Assembly: GCF_010731695.1 (NCBI RefSeq)
Contig: NZ_AP022586.1
Location: 3,906,001-3,970,000, forward strand
Direction of reading: 5' to 3'
From: Mycolicibacterium litorale
GTDB lineage: Bacteria; Actinomycetota; Actinomycetes; Mycobacteriales; Mycobacteriaceae
DNA: 64,000 nt
Shown: in pieces, positions 45,614-54,023 of the stretch
Layout of the letters: every line of letters begins with the position of its first letter
Position numbering within the stretch: position 1 is the stretch's first letter
Translations under genes and position numbers: made by a program
Notes under the pieces: model-generated
What the model saw: only the letters and a program-made list of their open reading frames with translations
The model's database searches: none
Told to the model about the DNA's origin: nothing

Positions 45614-46750
45614 GTGACCAGAACCATGGCACAAACCCCCGGTGTCACACGGGAATTCGTCGGCCTGAATTCTCCGAGCGCGCTGCGGGCCGGGTCCGGC
45701 GGCCATCCGTGCCAGGGCATCTACCACCGCGGAATGGGCCGCAGACCCAGGGTCGCGATCATCGCCGCGCACTATCAGATCGACTTCTCGGAGCACTATC
45801 TCGCCGACTACATGGCCACTCGCGGCATCGGCTTCCTGGGCTGGAACACCCGGTTCCGTGGCTTCGAGAGCAGCTTTCTGCTCGACCACGCACTGGTGGA
45901 CATCGGCGTGGGAGTGCGCTGGTTGCGCGAGGTGCAGAACATCGAAACCGTGATACTCCTGGGCAATTCCGGCGGTGGCTCACTGATGGCCGCCTACCAG
46001 GCACAGGCGTGCGACAAACACGTGACGCCGCTGGAGGGGATGCGCCCCGCGGCCGGGCTGGGTGACCTCCTGCCTGCGGACGGATACGTCGCCAGCGCCG
46101 CCCACCCCGGCCGCCCCGACGTACTGACCGCGTGGATGGACGCATCGGTCCTCGACGAAACCGACCCCGTCGCCGGCGATCCCGAACTCGACCCGTTCGA
46201 CCAACGCAACGGTCCGCCCTACTCCCCCGAGTTCGTCGAGCGTTACCGCGCAGCGCAGTTCGCGCGCAACGAGGCCATCACCGACTGGGTCCAGACGGAG
46301 TGGACCCGCGTGCGGGCCGCCGGGTTCTCCGATCGGCCGTTCACCGTGCTGCGCACGTGGGCCGACCTGCGCATGGTCGACCCCACCCTGGATCCGTCGA
46401 ACCGCCCGCCGAACACCTGCTACCTCGGCACGCCCGCCAACGCCAACCGGTCGGCGTACGGGGTGGCCACGGCCACCACGCTGCGCAACTGGCTCGGCAT
46501 GTGGAGCCTGCGTCACGCCCAGACCCGCGCGGAACCCCATCTGGCGCGCATCGCGTGCCCCGCGCTCGTGATCACCGCCGACCAGGACACCGGAGTGTTC
46601 CCCTCGGACGCCCGCCGCATCCACGATGCGCTGGCCACCGACGACAAGACCAGCGCGTCGGTCGACACCGACCACTACTTCACCACCCCGGGCGCCCGCA
46701 GTGAACAGGCCGACCTGATCGCGAAGTGGATCGCCAAACGGTGGCGGTGA
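45614..46750 (+). CDS. Alpha/beta hydrolase-like protein (Rv0272c-like)
   Basis: This 378-residue protein starts at a GTG with an AGCGGAGGA ribosome site. It has a hydrolase fold with the nucleophile elbow LLGNSGGGSLMAAY, a late Asp in VITADQDTGVF and a His near TDHYFTTPG. The N-terminal part (GHPCQGIYHRGMGRRPRVAIIAAHYQIDF) is conserved in its mycobacterial relatives. Its size and place next to fadE6 match Rv0272c. An acyl-ester or CoA-related substrate would fit the neighbourhood, but this is inference. Confidence 0.88.
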   Translation: MTRTMAQTPGVTREFVGLNSPSALRAGSGGHPCQGIYHRGMGRRPRVAIIAAHYQIDFSEHYLADYMATRGIGFLGWNTRFRGFESSFLLDHALVDIGVGVRWLREVQNIETVILLGNSGGGSLMAAYQAQACDKHVTPLEGMRPAAGLGDLLPADGYVASAAHPGRPDVLTAWMDASVLDETDPVAGDPELDPFDQRNGPPYSPEFVERYRAAQFARNEAITDWVQTEWTRVRAAGFSDRPFTVLRTWADLRMVDPTLDPSNRPPNTCYLGTPANANRSAYGVATATTLRNWLGMWSLRHAQTRAEPHLARIACPALVITADQDTGVFPSDARRIHDALATDDKTSASVDTDHYFTTPGARSEQADLIAKWIAKRWR

Positions 46751-46816
46751 GCACACCCGGGGCCGAGAGGTAATCTGGCTCCCAACCAAGCGGTTAATAG
46801 GGAAGGCAACGAAGCT

Positions 46817-49021
46817 ATGCCCATTGCGATCAACGAAGAGCACAACGACCTCGCCGATTCCGTACGGTCCCTGGTGGCGCGCGTCGCGCCGTCCGAAGTG
46901 CTCCACGAAGCGCTCGAGAACCCGATCCCCAACCCGCCCCCGTTCTGGCGCGCCGCAGCCGAGCAGGGTCTTCAGGGTGTCCATTTGCCGGAATCCGCCG
47001 GCGGACAAGGGTTCGGCATCCTCGAACTGGCCATCGTGCTGGCCGAATTCGGCTACGGCGCGGTGCCGGGACCATTTGTGCCGTCGGCGATCGCCAGCGC
47101 GCTGATCGCCGCCAACGACCCCGACGCCAAGGTGCTCGGCGACCTCGCCTCCGGCGATGTCATCGCCGCCTACGCGATCGACTCCAGCCTGACCGCCACC
47201 CGCCACGGCGACGGTCTGGTGGTCCGCGGCGAGGTGCGCGCCGTCCCCGCCGCCGCGCAGGCCTCCGTGCTGGTGCTGCCGGTCGCCGGCCTCGACGACG
47301 AGAGCAGCGGCGACGAGTGGGTGGTCTTCGACGCCGAGCAACTGGAGATCGAACCGGTGGCGAGCGTCGACCCGCTGCGTCCCGTCGCGCACGTGCGCGC
47401 CAACGCCGTGGAGATCAGTGACGACCGGGTGTTGCGCACCCTCACCCGTCCGCTGGCGCGGGCGCTGATCGTCACACTGCTGTCCGCCGAGGCCATCGGT
47501 GTCGCGCGCTGGGCGACCGATACGGCGGCCGCCTACGCCAAGATCCGCGAACAGTTCGGCCGGCCGATCGGCCAGTTCCAGGCCATCAAGCACAAGTGTG
47601 CCGACATGATCGCCCAGACCGAGCGGGCCACCGCCGCGGTGTGGGACGCCGCCCGCGCACTCGACGGGCTGCGGGAGAACCCCTCCGAAGACCCGCATGT
47701 CGAGTTCGCCGCCGCCGTCGCCGCCACACTGGCGCCCACCGCCGCGCAGCACTGCGTGCAGGAGTGCATCCAGGTGCACGGCGGCATCGGGTTCACCTGG
47801 GAACACGACACCAACGTCTACTACCGGCGCGCGCTGGTGCTCGCCGCCGCGTTCGGCCGCAGATCCGAGTACCCGCAGCACGTGGTCGACACCGCGACCA
47901 CCACCGGAATGCGTCCCATCAACCTCGACCTGGACCCCGACACCGAGAAGCTGCGCGACGAGATCCGCGCCGAGGTCGCCGCGCTCAAGGCCCTGCCCCG
48001 CGAGGAGCGCACCGTCGCCATCGCCGAGGGCGGCTGGGTGCAGCCCCACCTGCCCACCCCGTGGGGACGCGCGGCGAGCCCCGTCGAGCAGATCATCATC
48101 GCCCAGGAGTTCGCGACCGGCCGGGTCAAGCGACCCCAGATGGGCATCGCCGCCTGGCTCATCCCGTCGATCGTGGCGTTCGGCACCGACGAACAGAAGC
48201 AGCGGTTCCTGCCGCCCACCTTCCGCGGCGAGATGATCTGGTGCCAGCTGTTCTCCGAGCCGGGCGCCGGCTCGGACCTGGCCAGCCTGACCACCAAGGC
48301 CACCAAGGTCGACGGCGGCTGGCGCATCACCGGCCAGAAGATCTGGACCACCGGCGCGCAGTACTCCCAGTGGGGTGCGCTGCTGGCCCGCACGGACCCC
48401 AGCGCACCCAAACACAACGGCATCACGTACTTCCTGCTCGACATGAACAGCGAAGGCGTCGAGGTCAAACCGCTGCGCGAGCTGACCGGCAACGCAATGT
48501 TCAACACCGTCTTCATCGACGACGTGTTCGTCCCCGACGACCTGGTGCTCGGTGAGGTCAACCGTGGCTGGGAGGTCAGCCGCAACACGCTCACCAACGA
48601 GCGGGTGTCCATCGGCAGCAGCGAGCCGCCGTTCCTGGCCACTCTCGACGGCTTCGTCGAGTTCATCCGCGACGGCCACTTCGACCAGATCGGGCAGAAC
48701 AAGGCGGGCCAGCTGATCGCCGAGGGGCACGCCGCCAAGCTGCTGAACCTGCGCTCGACGCTGCTGACGCTGGCCGGGGGCGACGCGATGCCGTCGGCGG
48801 CGATCTCCAAGCTGCTGTCGATGAAGACCGGTCAGGGCTATGCGGAGTTCGCGGTGTCGTCCTTCGGCACCGACGCGGTGATCGCCGCACCAGACTCGCT
48901 GGAGTTCACATGGGTGGAGTACCTGCTGGGCAGCCGCGCCACGACGATCTATGGCGGCACGTCGGAAGTGCAGCTGAACATCATCGCCGAGCGGCTGCTC
49001 GGACTCCCGCGCGATCCGTAA
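46817..49021 (+). CDS. fadE6: Tandem-domain acyl-CoA dehydrogenase FadE6
   Basis: This 734-residue protein carries two acyl-CoA dehydrogenase units in one chain. Residues 1-355 form one FAD-binding unit ending in QECIQVHGGIGFTWEHDTNVYYRRA. Residues 380-734 form a second with WCQLFSEPGAGSDLASLTTKA and IYGGTSEVQLNIIAERLLGLPRDP. M. tuberculosis FadE6 (731 residues) has the same layout. It catalyses alpha,beta-dehydrogenation of an acyl-CoA, probably of a steroid or branched-chain intermediate, though this is not established. Which half is catalytic cannot be told by eye. Confidence 0.93.
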   Translation: MPIAINEEHNDLADSVRSLVARVAPSEVLHEALENPIPNPPPFWRAAAEQGLQGVHLPESAGGQGFGILELAIVLAEFGYGAVPGPFVPSAIASALIAANDPDAKVLGDLASGDVIAAYAIDSSLTATRHGDGLVVRGEVRAVPAAAQASVLVLPVAGLDDESSGDEWVVFDAEQLEIEPVASVDPLRPVAHVRANAVEISDDRVLRTLTRPLARALIVTLLSAEAIGVARWATDTAAAYAKIREQFGRPIGQFQAIKHKCADMIAQTERATAAVWDAARALDGLRENPSEDPHVEFAAAVAATLAPTAAQHCVQECIQVHGGIGFTWEHDTNVYYRRALVLAAAFGRRSEYPQHVVDTATTTGMRPINLDLDPDTEKLRDEIRAEVAALKALPREERTVAIAEGGWVQPHLPTPWGRAASPVEQIIIAQEFATGRVKRPQMGIAAWLIPSIVAFGTDEQKQRFLPPTFRGEMIWCQLFSEPGAGSDLASLTTKATKVDGGWRITGQKIWTTGAQYSQWGALLARTDPSAPKHNGITYFLLDMNSEGVEVKPLRELTGNAMFNTVFIDDVFVPDDLVLGEVNRGWEVSRNTLTNERVSIGSSEPPFLATLDGFVEFIRDGHFDQIGQNKAGQLIAEGHAAKLLNLRSTLLTLAGGDAMPSAAISKLLSMKTGQGYAEFAVSSFGTDAVIAAPDSLEFTWVEYLLGSRATTIYGGTSEVQLNIIAERLLGLPRDP

Positions 49022-49120
49022 TACGCCCCGGTGTTTGGCGGCGCGACCTGCAGGGAACAAGGGGCGATCAGCGTCCGTTGAGTGCTGTGCAATTCGCCGC
49101 GACAACCAGAGGCAGCCATC

Positions 49121-49417
49121 ATGACCGTTGACTACGACGCGCCCCGCCGTAAGCAAGAAGACGTGGAAACCGACTCGCTCGACGAACTGCCGGTGCCGCG
49201 CAACGACGCCCGCACGGCGGTCCTCGACCTCGAGGACGCCGACCCGATGGACGCCATCGACCTGCCCGGCGCCGACCTGTCCGGTGAAGAACTCACCGTG
49301 CGGGTCATCCCGAAGCAGGCCGACGAGTTCACCTGCAGCAGTTGCTTCCTGGTGTTCCACCGCAGCCGGTTGGCCCGCAACGCGGGCGACGCGCTGATCT
49401 GCGCCGACTGCGCCTGA
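49121..49417 (+). CDS. DUF4193 family protein with CxxC zinc-ribbon-like end
   Basis: This 98-residue protein matches the actinobacterial DUF4193 family (M. tuberculosis Rv2699c). It starts MTVDYDAPRRKQED, has an acidic middle, the conserved LPGADLSGEELTVRVIPKQADEFTC block and two CxxC pairs (CSSC and CADC) for a probable zinc site. Its function is unknown. It is located away from the usual dut/sigB-region DUF4193 gene, so it is probably a second copy. A strong hairpin terminator follows. Confidence 0.88.
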   Translation: MTVDYDAPRRKQEDVETDSLDELPVPRNDARTAVLDLEDADPMDAIDLPGADLSGEELTVRVIPKQADEFTCSSCFLVFHRSRLARNAGDALICADCA

Positions 49418-49425
49418 CCCCGGAG

Positions 49426-49455
49426 CGCCCGCCCGCCCCGGCGGGCGGGCGGGCG
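49426..49455 (+). terminator. GC-rich hairpin terminator after DUF4193
   Basis: CGCCCGCCCGCC (49426-49437) pairs with GGCGGGCGGGCG (49444-49455), a perfect 12-bp stem with a 6-nt loop. No T-run follows, as is common for mycobacterial terminators. It separates DUF4193 from the MFS gene. Confidence 0.65.
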
Positions 49456-49470
49456 GCTTACGATCACCGC

Positions 49471-50778
49471 GTGACGAGTGGGCACGGCACGGTGCGCAAG
49501 GTCATGTGGCGCACTGTGCCGATCCTGATGGCGCTCTACTTCGTCAACTATCTGGATCGCACGAACCTCGGCATCGCCAAGGCCGACATCAGCGAGCACC
49601 TGCAGCTGTCGGCAACCATGTTCGGCTTCGCCTCGGGCATCTTCTTCATCGGCTACGTCCTCGTGGAAGTGCCGTCGAACCTCGCACTGCACCGGTTCGG
49701 GGCCCGCCGGTGGCTGGCCCGCATCGCGGTGTCCTGGGGAATCGTGGTCGTCGCCATCGGCTTCGCCCCGAACGCCGCTACGCTGCTGGTGTTGCGGTTC
49801 CTGCTCGGCGTCGCCGAGGCCGGGCTGTTCCCCGGTGTCATCTTCTATCTCAGCCGCTGGTTCCCCGGCGCCTACCGGGCGCGGGTGGTCGCGATGTTCA
49901 TGCTGGCCAGCCCGATCGCCGCAGCGGTGGGAACACCGGTCGGCGCGTGGCTCATCGACGTCGGCGACGGACTGTTCGGGTTGGCCGGCTGGCAGTTCCT
50001 GATGATCTGTTCGGGCCTGCCCGCGATCGTGCTCGGCGTCGTGTGCTGGTTCTCCCTGACCGACCGGCCTGCCGACGCCACCTGGTTGCCCGATGACGAG
50101 AAGCGCTGGCTGACCGATGTTCTGGCCGCAGAGGAGCGTGAGGTCGGCGACCGCTTCGACGTCCCGCTGCGCCGCGCGCTGACCAGTCCGCGGGTGTGGG
50201 CCCTGGCGGTGGTGTACTTCGGTGTCGCCTACGGCCTCTATGCGCTGGCGTTCTTCCTGCCGTCCATCATCGCCGGGTTCCGGGAGAGTTTCGGCCTCAC
50301 GCTGTCGATCGAGCAGGTCGGGCTGATTACCGCGATTCCCTACGCATTCGCCGCGGTGGCGATGTTCCTGTGGTCGCGGCACGCGGACCGCACCGGCGGA
50401 CACGCCGGGCACGTCGCCGCGCCCATGCTGCTCGGCGGGCTGGCGATTCCGGTGGCGCTGTACTTGGACAGCCCGGTGCTGGTGATGATTCCGGTGACCC
50501 TGGCCGCCATGGGGGTGTTCAGTGCGATCCCGAGTTTCTGGGCACTGCCGTCGCGGTTCCTCACCGGAGCCGCGGCCGCCGGGGCGATCGGGCTGATCAA
50601 CTCCGTCGGCAATCTCGGCGGATTTGCCGCCCCGTACCTCACCGGCGCGCTCGACGATCTGCTCGGCTCGCCGAGGGCGGGCATGTGGGCGGTCGGCGTG
50701 ATGATGGTGCTCTCCGCGGCGGTGGTCCTGGCACTGCGCGCCGCGCCCGACCGTGTCGCGAAACCGGTCGGCGGCTAG
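49471..50778 (+). CDS. MFS transporter, anion:cation symporter (ACS) type
   Basis: This 435-residue protein has 12 membrane segments and the ACS/phthalate-permease-like start MALYFVNYLDRTNLGIAKADI, with a GIFFIGYVLVEVPSNLALHRFGAR loop. Such carriers import organic anions such as glucarate, phthalate or small aromatic acids. The start is a GTG at 49471, in frame with the conserved N-terminus. Its stop shares the palindromic CTAG with the stop of the convergent DUF6098 gene. No neighbouring catabolic enzyme reveals the substrate. Confidence 0.9.
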   Translation: MTSGHGTVRKVMWRTVPILMALYFVNYLDRTNLGIAKADISEHLQLSATMFGFASGIFFIGYVLVEVPSNLALHRFGARRWLARIAVSWGIVVVAIGFAPNAATLLVLRFLLGVAEAGLFPGVIFYLSRWFPGAYRARVVAMFMLASPIAAAVGTPVGAWLIDVGDGLFGLAGWQFLMICSGLPAIVLGVVCWFSLTDRPADATWLPDDEKRWLTDVLAAEEREVGDRFDVPLRRALTSPRVWALAVVYFGVAYGLYALAFFLPSIIAGFRESFGLTLSIEQVGLITAIPYAFAAVAMFLWSRHADRTGGHAGHVAAPMLLGGLAIPVALYLDSPVLVMIPVTLAAMGVFSAIPSFWALPSRFLTGAAAAGAIGLINSVGNLGGFAAPYLTGALDDLLGSPRAGMWAVGVMMVLSAAVVLALRAAPDRVAKPVGG

Positions 50779-51230
50779 GCGTTCGGCCGCTGCCCCGTCG
50801 TGGAATCCCGGCCGACTTCGAACTCCTCGCGGTAACGGGCGGCCGCTTCGGCCAGCGCTCGGTCGCCGAGCGCGGCGATCGGGCGGATGTCGGTGACGAG
50901 CGGTTCGTGGTCGGGTCCGTGTCCGACCACCCGCCCGGTCAGCACCCACGGGAACCGGCCCGGCTCATGCAGTTGCGCGTACTGCCGGATGCGCCGGGCG
51001 ATCCAGTCCTGCACGGGCCGCGGCCACCACGGCTCCGGCGCGATCGCGCTCACCGACAGCCCCGGCATCAACACGTCGGCTTCGTAGTCGCAACTCGCGG
51101 TCTCGTCGCTGTCGGTCTCGGGGCCGTGTGAGTACCGCAGATAGACATCGGGTTGCCGCGTCACGAGGTCGGCGAGCTCGTCGAGCGATTCGATCACCGG
51201 GAGCGGGTCCGGCGCAGGCCGCACCCTCAT
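50775..51230 (-). CDS. DUF6098-like conserved protein
   Basis: This 151-residue soluble protein has a conserved core: LRYSHGPETDSDETASCDYEADVLMPGLSVSAIAPEPWWPRPVQDWIARRI, followed by WVLTGRVVGHGPDHEPLV. This resembles DUF6098 proteins of actinobacteria, of unknown function. A sigma-F-type promoter lies 80-104 bp upstream, back to back with one for the divergent small protein, so it is probably induced in stationary phase or stress. It is convergent with the MFS gene, the two stop codons overlapping by 4 nt. Confidence 0.8.
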   Translation of the reverse strand: MRVRPAPDPLPVIESLDELADLVTRQPDVYLRYSHGPETDSDETASCDYEADVLMPGLSVSAIAPEPWWPRPVQDWIARRIRQYAQLHEPGRFPWVLTGRVVGHGPDHEPLVTDIRPIAALGDRALAEAAARYREEFEVGRDSTTGQRPNA

Positions 51231-51309
51231 CGAGCATCACACTCGAGATGATCGAGAAACCTTGACTCCATGGGTAATTGCCCTCCGGACATCCTTCGAG
51301 GGAGGCGAC

Positions 51310-51334
51310 TTACCCGGGGTGGCGGCGTTCAAAC
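51310..51334 (-). promoter_or_regulatory. Sigma-F-type promoter for the DUF6098 gene
   Basis: On the minus strand: GTTT (51334-51331), a 15-nt spacer and GGGTAA (51315-51310). It faces the DUF6098 gene, whose ATG is at 51230. Its -35 element is 6 bp from the -35 element of the opposite promoter. Confidence 0.75.
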
Positions 51335-51340
51335 TCGGTC

Positions 51341-51365
51341 GTTTACCGCCACCGGCGACGGGTAG
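51341..51365 (+). promoter_or_regulatory. Sigma-F-type promoter for the small helical protein
   Basis: GTTT (51341-51344), a 15-nt spacer and GGGTAG (51360-51365). The expected start point leaves a leader of about 34 nt containing the TAGGAGGAG ribosome site of the gene starting at 51406. Confidence 0.78.
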
Positions 51366-51405
51366 TACGTCCGGCACCCAACCAAAGATCTCGGTAGGAG
51401 GAGCC

Positions 51406-51648
51406 ATGGCTACTGGAGAAACCGGCTTCGACGATGTGACGTTCGATCTGATCTCGGTTCAATACCACTCGCTGAAGGCCGGACACGACTACGGGCAGTA
51501 CGTGCGCGATGCGCGTAACGCCGGAATGGACGACATCGCGTCGTTCTTCGAGCAGGTGATGTCCGAGGATTCGGAGCGGGCTCGCCGCTGCCACGAATTC
51601 CTCGGCCGGCTGCAGGGATCAGCCGCCGCGGGCCCTGCGACGAGCTGA
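51406..51648 (+). CDS. Small helical conserved protein (80 aa), ferritin-like half-bundle pattern
   Basis: This 80-residue protein has a near-perfect ribosome site (AGGAGGAG, 5 nt before the ATG). It folds by eye into two long helices: FDDVTFDLISVQYHSLKAGHDYGQYVRDARNAGMDDIASFFEQV and SEDSERARRCHEFLGRL. The His/Glu/Asp spacing recalls ferritin-like or rubrerythrin proteins, but it is only half the usual size and would need to dimerise. Function is unknown. A sigma-F-type promoter drives it, opposite an identical promoter for DUF6098, so it is probably an abundant stress protein. Confidence 0.82.
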   Translation: MATGETGFDDVTFDLISVQYHSLKAGHDYGQYVRDARNAGMDDIASFFEQVMSEDSERARRCHEFLGRLQGSAAAGPATS

Positions 51649-51649
51649 G

Positions 51650-52555
51650 TCAGCCCGTCGATGCCCGCAATTCGGCCAGCGCGGCGCTGACCGCGTCGAG
51701 CGTCGCATCGTCCGGCAGGTCCACGCGTGCCAGCCACGGGATGTCGGGGGTGTCCCGTTCGCGCCCGCCGAGTATTCCGCCCACGATGGCGGCGACGGTG
51801 TCGGTGTCACCGCCGAGCGACACCGCATGACGCAGGGCGTCGGCGAGGGTGAGCCTGCGGTCGAGGGCGTGGCGGACCACGCCCACCACCGCCGCGGCGG
51901 TGTCGAGGGCGTGCAGCGTGACACCGTTGCGGTGCGGCCACCATCCACCTTCGTCCGCGCGCCGTACCGGCGTCAGGTCGACCCTGAATTGCCGTTCGGC
52001 CCAGTCTATTTCGGGGCCGACCACGTCGGCGGGCGAGACGCCGTCGAGCGCCGCCGAGGCCATGGCCGCGGCGATACACGCGGCGGCGACGGCCGAGTCC
52101 GCCCCGTGGGTGGTGCGGGACAAACCGGTGGTGACCCCGCGGCGTAGATCGTCGTCGGCGATCGCCCAGCCGATCGGCAGCGCGCGCATCGCCGCGCCGT
52201 TGGTGTCACCGCTATGGGCGCGCACCGCCCCCTCGGATCGGAAACGGTCGACCGCCGCCTTGGTGCTGGGTCCGATCCCCCGGATTCCCGGCGCCGCGGC
52301 GGCGAGACGCGACAGGAAGTCGGCCTCGTCCACCACCGCGCCGCGGTCGCGCAGGTACTCGGCCACCAGCAGGGTGAGCGCGGTGTCGTCGGACGTGGCG
52401 CCGGGCGGCCAGTCCCCGCGGCGGGGCAGTTCGTCGATGCCCTGGCGGGGCACCTGCTCGGCGCGGCAGCCCTCCCACGGCACCCCCGCCGCGTCCCCCG
52501 CGGCGTATGCCAGCAGACCGGCCCGGATCCGGGACCGCATCGGTGTCGTGTCCAC
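51650..52555 (-). CDS. ADP-ribosylglycohydrolase family protein
   Basis: This 301-residue protein has the family motifs LAYAAGDAAGVPWEG near the N-terminus, ATSDDTALTLL, HSGDTNGAAM and SLGGDTDTVAAIVGGILG; the Asp clusters bind two Mg ions. Enzymes of this family remove ADP-ribose from proteins or hydrolyse related nucleotides (DraG/ARH type). The GTG at 52555 is chosen because AAAGGAG lies 5 nt upstream; the first ATG (52540) has none. No ADP-ribosyltransferase is encoded nearby. It ends 1 nt after the small helical gene on the other strand. Confidence 0.9.
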   Translation of the reverse strand: MDTTPMRSRIRAGLLAYAAGDAAGVPWEGCRAEQVPRQGIDELPRRGDWPPGATSDDTALTLLVAEYLRDRGAVVDEADFLSRLAAAAPGIRGIGPSTKAAVDRFRSEGAVRAHSGDTNGAAMRALPIGWAIADDDLRRGVTTGLSRTTHGADSAVAAACIAAAMASAALDGVSPADVVGPEIDWAERQFRVDLTPVRRADEGGWWPHRNGVTLHALDTAAAVVGVVRHALDRRLTLADALRHAVSLGGDTDTVAAIVGGILGGRERDTPDIPWLARVDLPDDATLDAVSAALAELRASTG

Positions 52556-52618
52556 GGGACTCCTTTCGCCGGCCCACGCGACCGTTTCCCACGAGTGTGC
52601 CCCGGGAAACCGCTCGGC

Positions 52619-52927
52619 ATGACCGAGGACGTCGAGAAGCGCTGGCGGGATCCGCAGACCTTCCGCGCTGCCGTCACCTACGTCGTCGCGGTCGTCGCCG
52701 TCGCCGCGGTGTGCTTCGCGTTCTACGTGATCCCCGGCGACCGGTCGTTGATGGCCGCGGTCCTCGTCCCCGTCGTGCTGTTCGCCGGCGGCGTCGGCGC
52801 CTTCATCCAGACCTACCGCGTCTGGAAAGCCCGCGGCACCTGGCCCATCTGGCACGGCGCGGGATGGTTCCTGTTCGCGCTGTTCCTGCTGTGCCTGTCA
52901 GTGCCGGGAACGGCGATGACCGGGTGA
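52619..52927 (+). CDS. Small three-helix membrane protein
   Basis: This 102-residue protein has three hydrophobic segments: about 18-38 (VTYVVAVVAVAAVCFAFYVI), 45-65 (MAAVLVPVVLFAGGVGAFI) and 80-98 (GWFLFALFLLCLSVPG). The N-terminus is short and charged. I do not recognise a family. It is divergent from the ADP-ribosylglycohydrolase gene with 63 bp between. A GTTT-N16-GGGAAA sequence upstream is a poor promoter match. Confidence 0.7.
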   Translation: MTEDVEKRWRDPQTFRAAVTYVVAVVAVAAVCFAFYVIPGDRSLMAAVLVPVVLFAGGVGAFIQTYRVWKARGTWPIWHGAGWFLFALFLLCLSVPGTAMTG

Positions 52928-52994
52928 GGCGCTCCGGCTGCTTCCCGATCGGGCGGGCGTCCTTGTTGCTAGGTTCCATGAGACCGCGTTTCCC

Positions 52995-53951
52995 GTGATC
53001 GGAGGTGGCCCCACGAGACTGCGGAGCCCCGACATCACACTGCGCCAGCTGCGGTACTTCGCGGTACTGGGCGCGGAACTGAACTACCACCGCGCCGCCG
53101 AGCGGCTGTTCATCACCCAGCCCGCGCTGTCCACCGCGATCAAACAGCTCGAACACCTCGTCGGTGTCGCACTGTTCACCCGCAGCACCCGCGAGGTCAC
53201 GCTGACCGACGTGGGCGCCTCGTGGCTGCCCCGAGTGCAGGAAGCGCTGGCCGGGGTGGACGGCGCCATCGGTGACCTCTCGGCGCTGACCGGGCGCACC
53301 GGCAACCGCATCCGGCTCGGGTATTTCCTGGGCACCGGCGCCGATCTGCTCTACCGGCTGGTGCGCCACTTCGAGGCCGCGCACCCGGAGATCACGATCG
53401 AGGCCACCGAGTTCGACTTCTCCGACCCGACCGCCGGGCTGGCCGACGGCACCACGGAGATCGCGCTGACCCGGCCGCCGCTCGACCTGCCCGAGCACCG
53501 CATCTTCGTCCTCGACACCGAGGACTGGGTGGCGTGCCTGCCGCGCGACCACCGCTACGCCGGCCGCGACGAGGTCGAGATCACCGATCTGCTCGACGAT
53601 CCGATCGTCTGCGCTCCGGCCAGCGCCGGAGGCTGGCGCGACTACTGGATGGCGATGGAACTGCGCGACCGCCCGCCCACGGTGGCCGCCGTCGCGGCCA
53701 CGTACGAAGCTGAGACGACGGCGATCGCACGCGGCCTCGGGATCAGCTTCACCACCGAGGCCATCGCCCGGCTCTACGACCGGCCGGGCATCGTCTACGT
53801 GCCGATCCGCGGTCACGCCCCCAGCTACATCGCGCTGGCATGGCACCCGGCGAGCCTTTCTCCGCAGGGCCGCACGCTGATCCGGCATGTGGAGGCCCAA
53901 TGGAACTTCCCCGAGGGCCATGGCGAAGAACGCCCCGCCGACCTGCGTTGA
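52995..53951 (+). CDS. LysR-type transcriptional regulator
   Basis: This 318-residue regulator has a classical winged-helix N-terminus (TLRQLRYFAVLGAELNYHRAAERLFITQPALSTAIKQLEHLVGVALFTRS) and a periplasmic-binding-like effector domain (about 95-300). The GTG at 52995 is the only usable start before the helix-turn-helix. It lies directly upstream, on the same strand, of the APC permease and (R)-transaminase genes. A palindrome follows its stop codon, which suggests it activates that unit in response to an amine or amino acid. Confidence 0.9.
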   Translation: MIGGGPTRLRSPDITLRQLRYFAVLGAELNYHRAAERLFITQPALSTAIKQLEHLVGVALFTRSTREVTLTDVGASWLPRVQEALAGVDGAIGDLSALTGRTGNRIRLGYFLGTGADLLYRLVRHFEAAHPEITIEATEFDFSDPTAGLADGTTEIALTRPPLDLPEHRIFVLDTEDWVACLPRDHRYAGRDEVEITDLLDDPIVCAPASAGGWRDYWMAMELRDRPPTVAAVAATYEAETTAIARGLGISFTTEAIARLYDRPGIVYVPIRGHAPSYIALAWHPASLSPQGRTLIRHVEAQWNFPEGHGEERPADLR

Positions 53952-53966
53952 TAACTACGAGTTATC
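53950..53966. promoter_or_regulatory. LysR-type palindromic box upstream of the permease
   Basis: GATAAC-TACGA-GTTATC is a perfect inverted repeat and contains the T-N11-A core of LysR boxes. It overlaps the stop of the LysR gene and ends 57 bp before the permease ATG. Confidence 0.65.
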
Positions 53967-54023
53967 GATAAGATCAGAAACCGGAACTTCCGCTGTGAGA
54001 CACCGCACGTTTCCATTTCCTCT

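Noticed and set aside
45980..49360. A 1126-codon frame antisense to fadE6
   Set aside because: It is a high-GC shadow: composition is Gly/Arg/His-rich with no domains, and it lies wholly opposite well-conserved genes.
52584..52609. GTTT-N16-GGGAAA upstream of the small membrane protein at 52619
   Set aside because: The -10 lacks the key T (GGGTA), and spacing differs from the five good sites.
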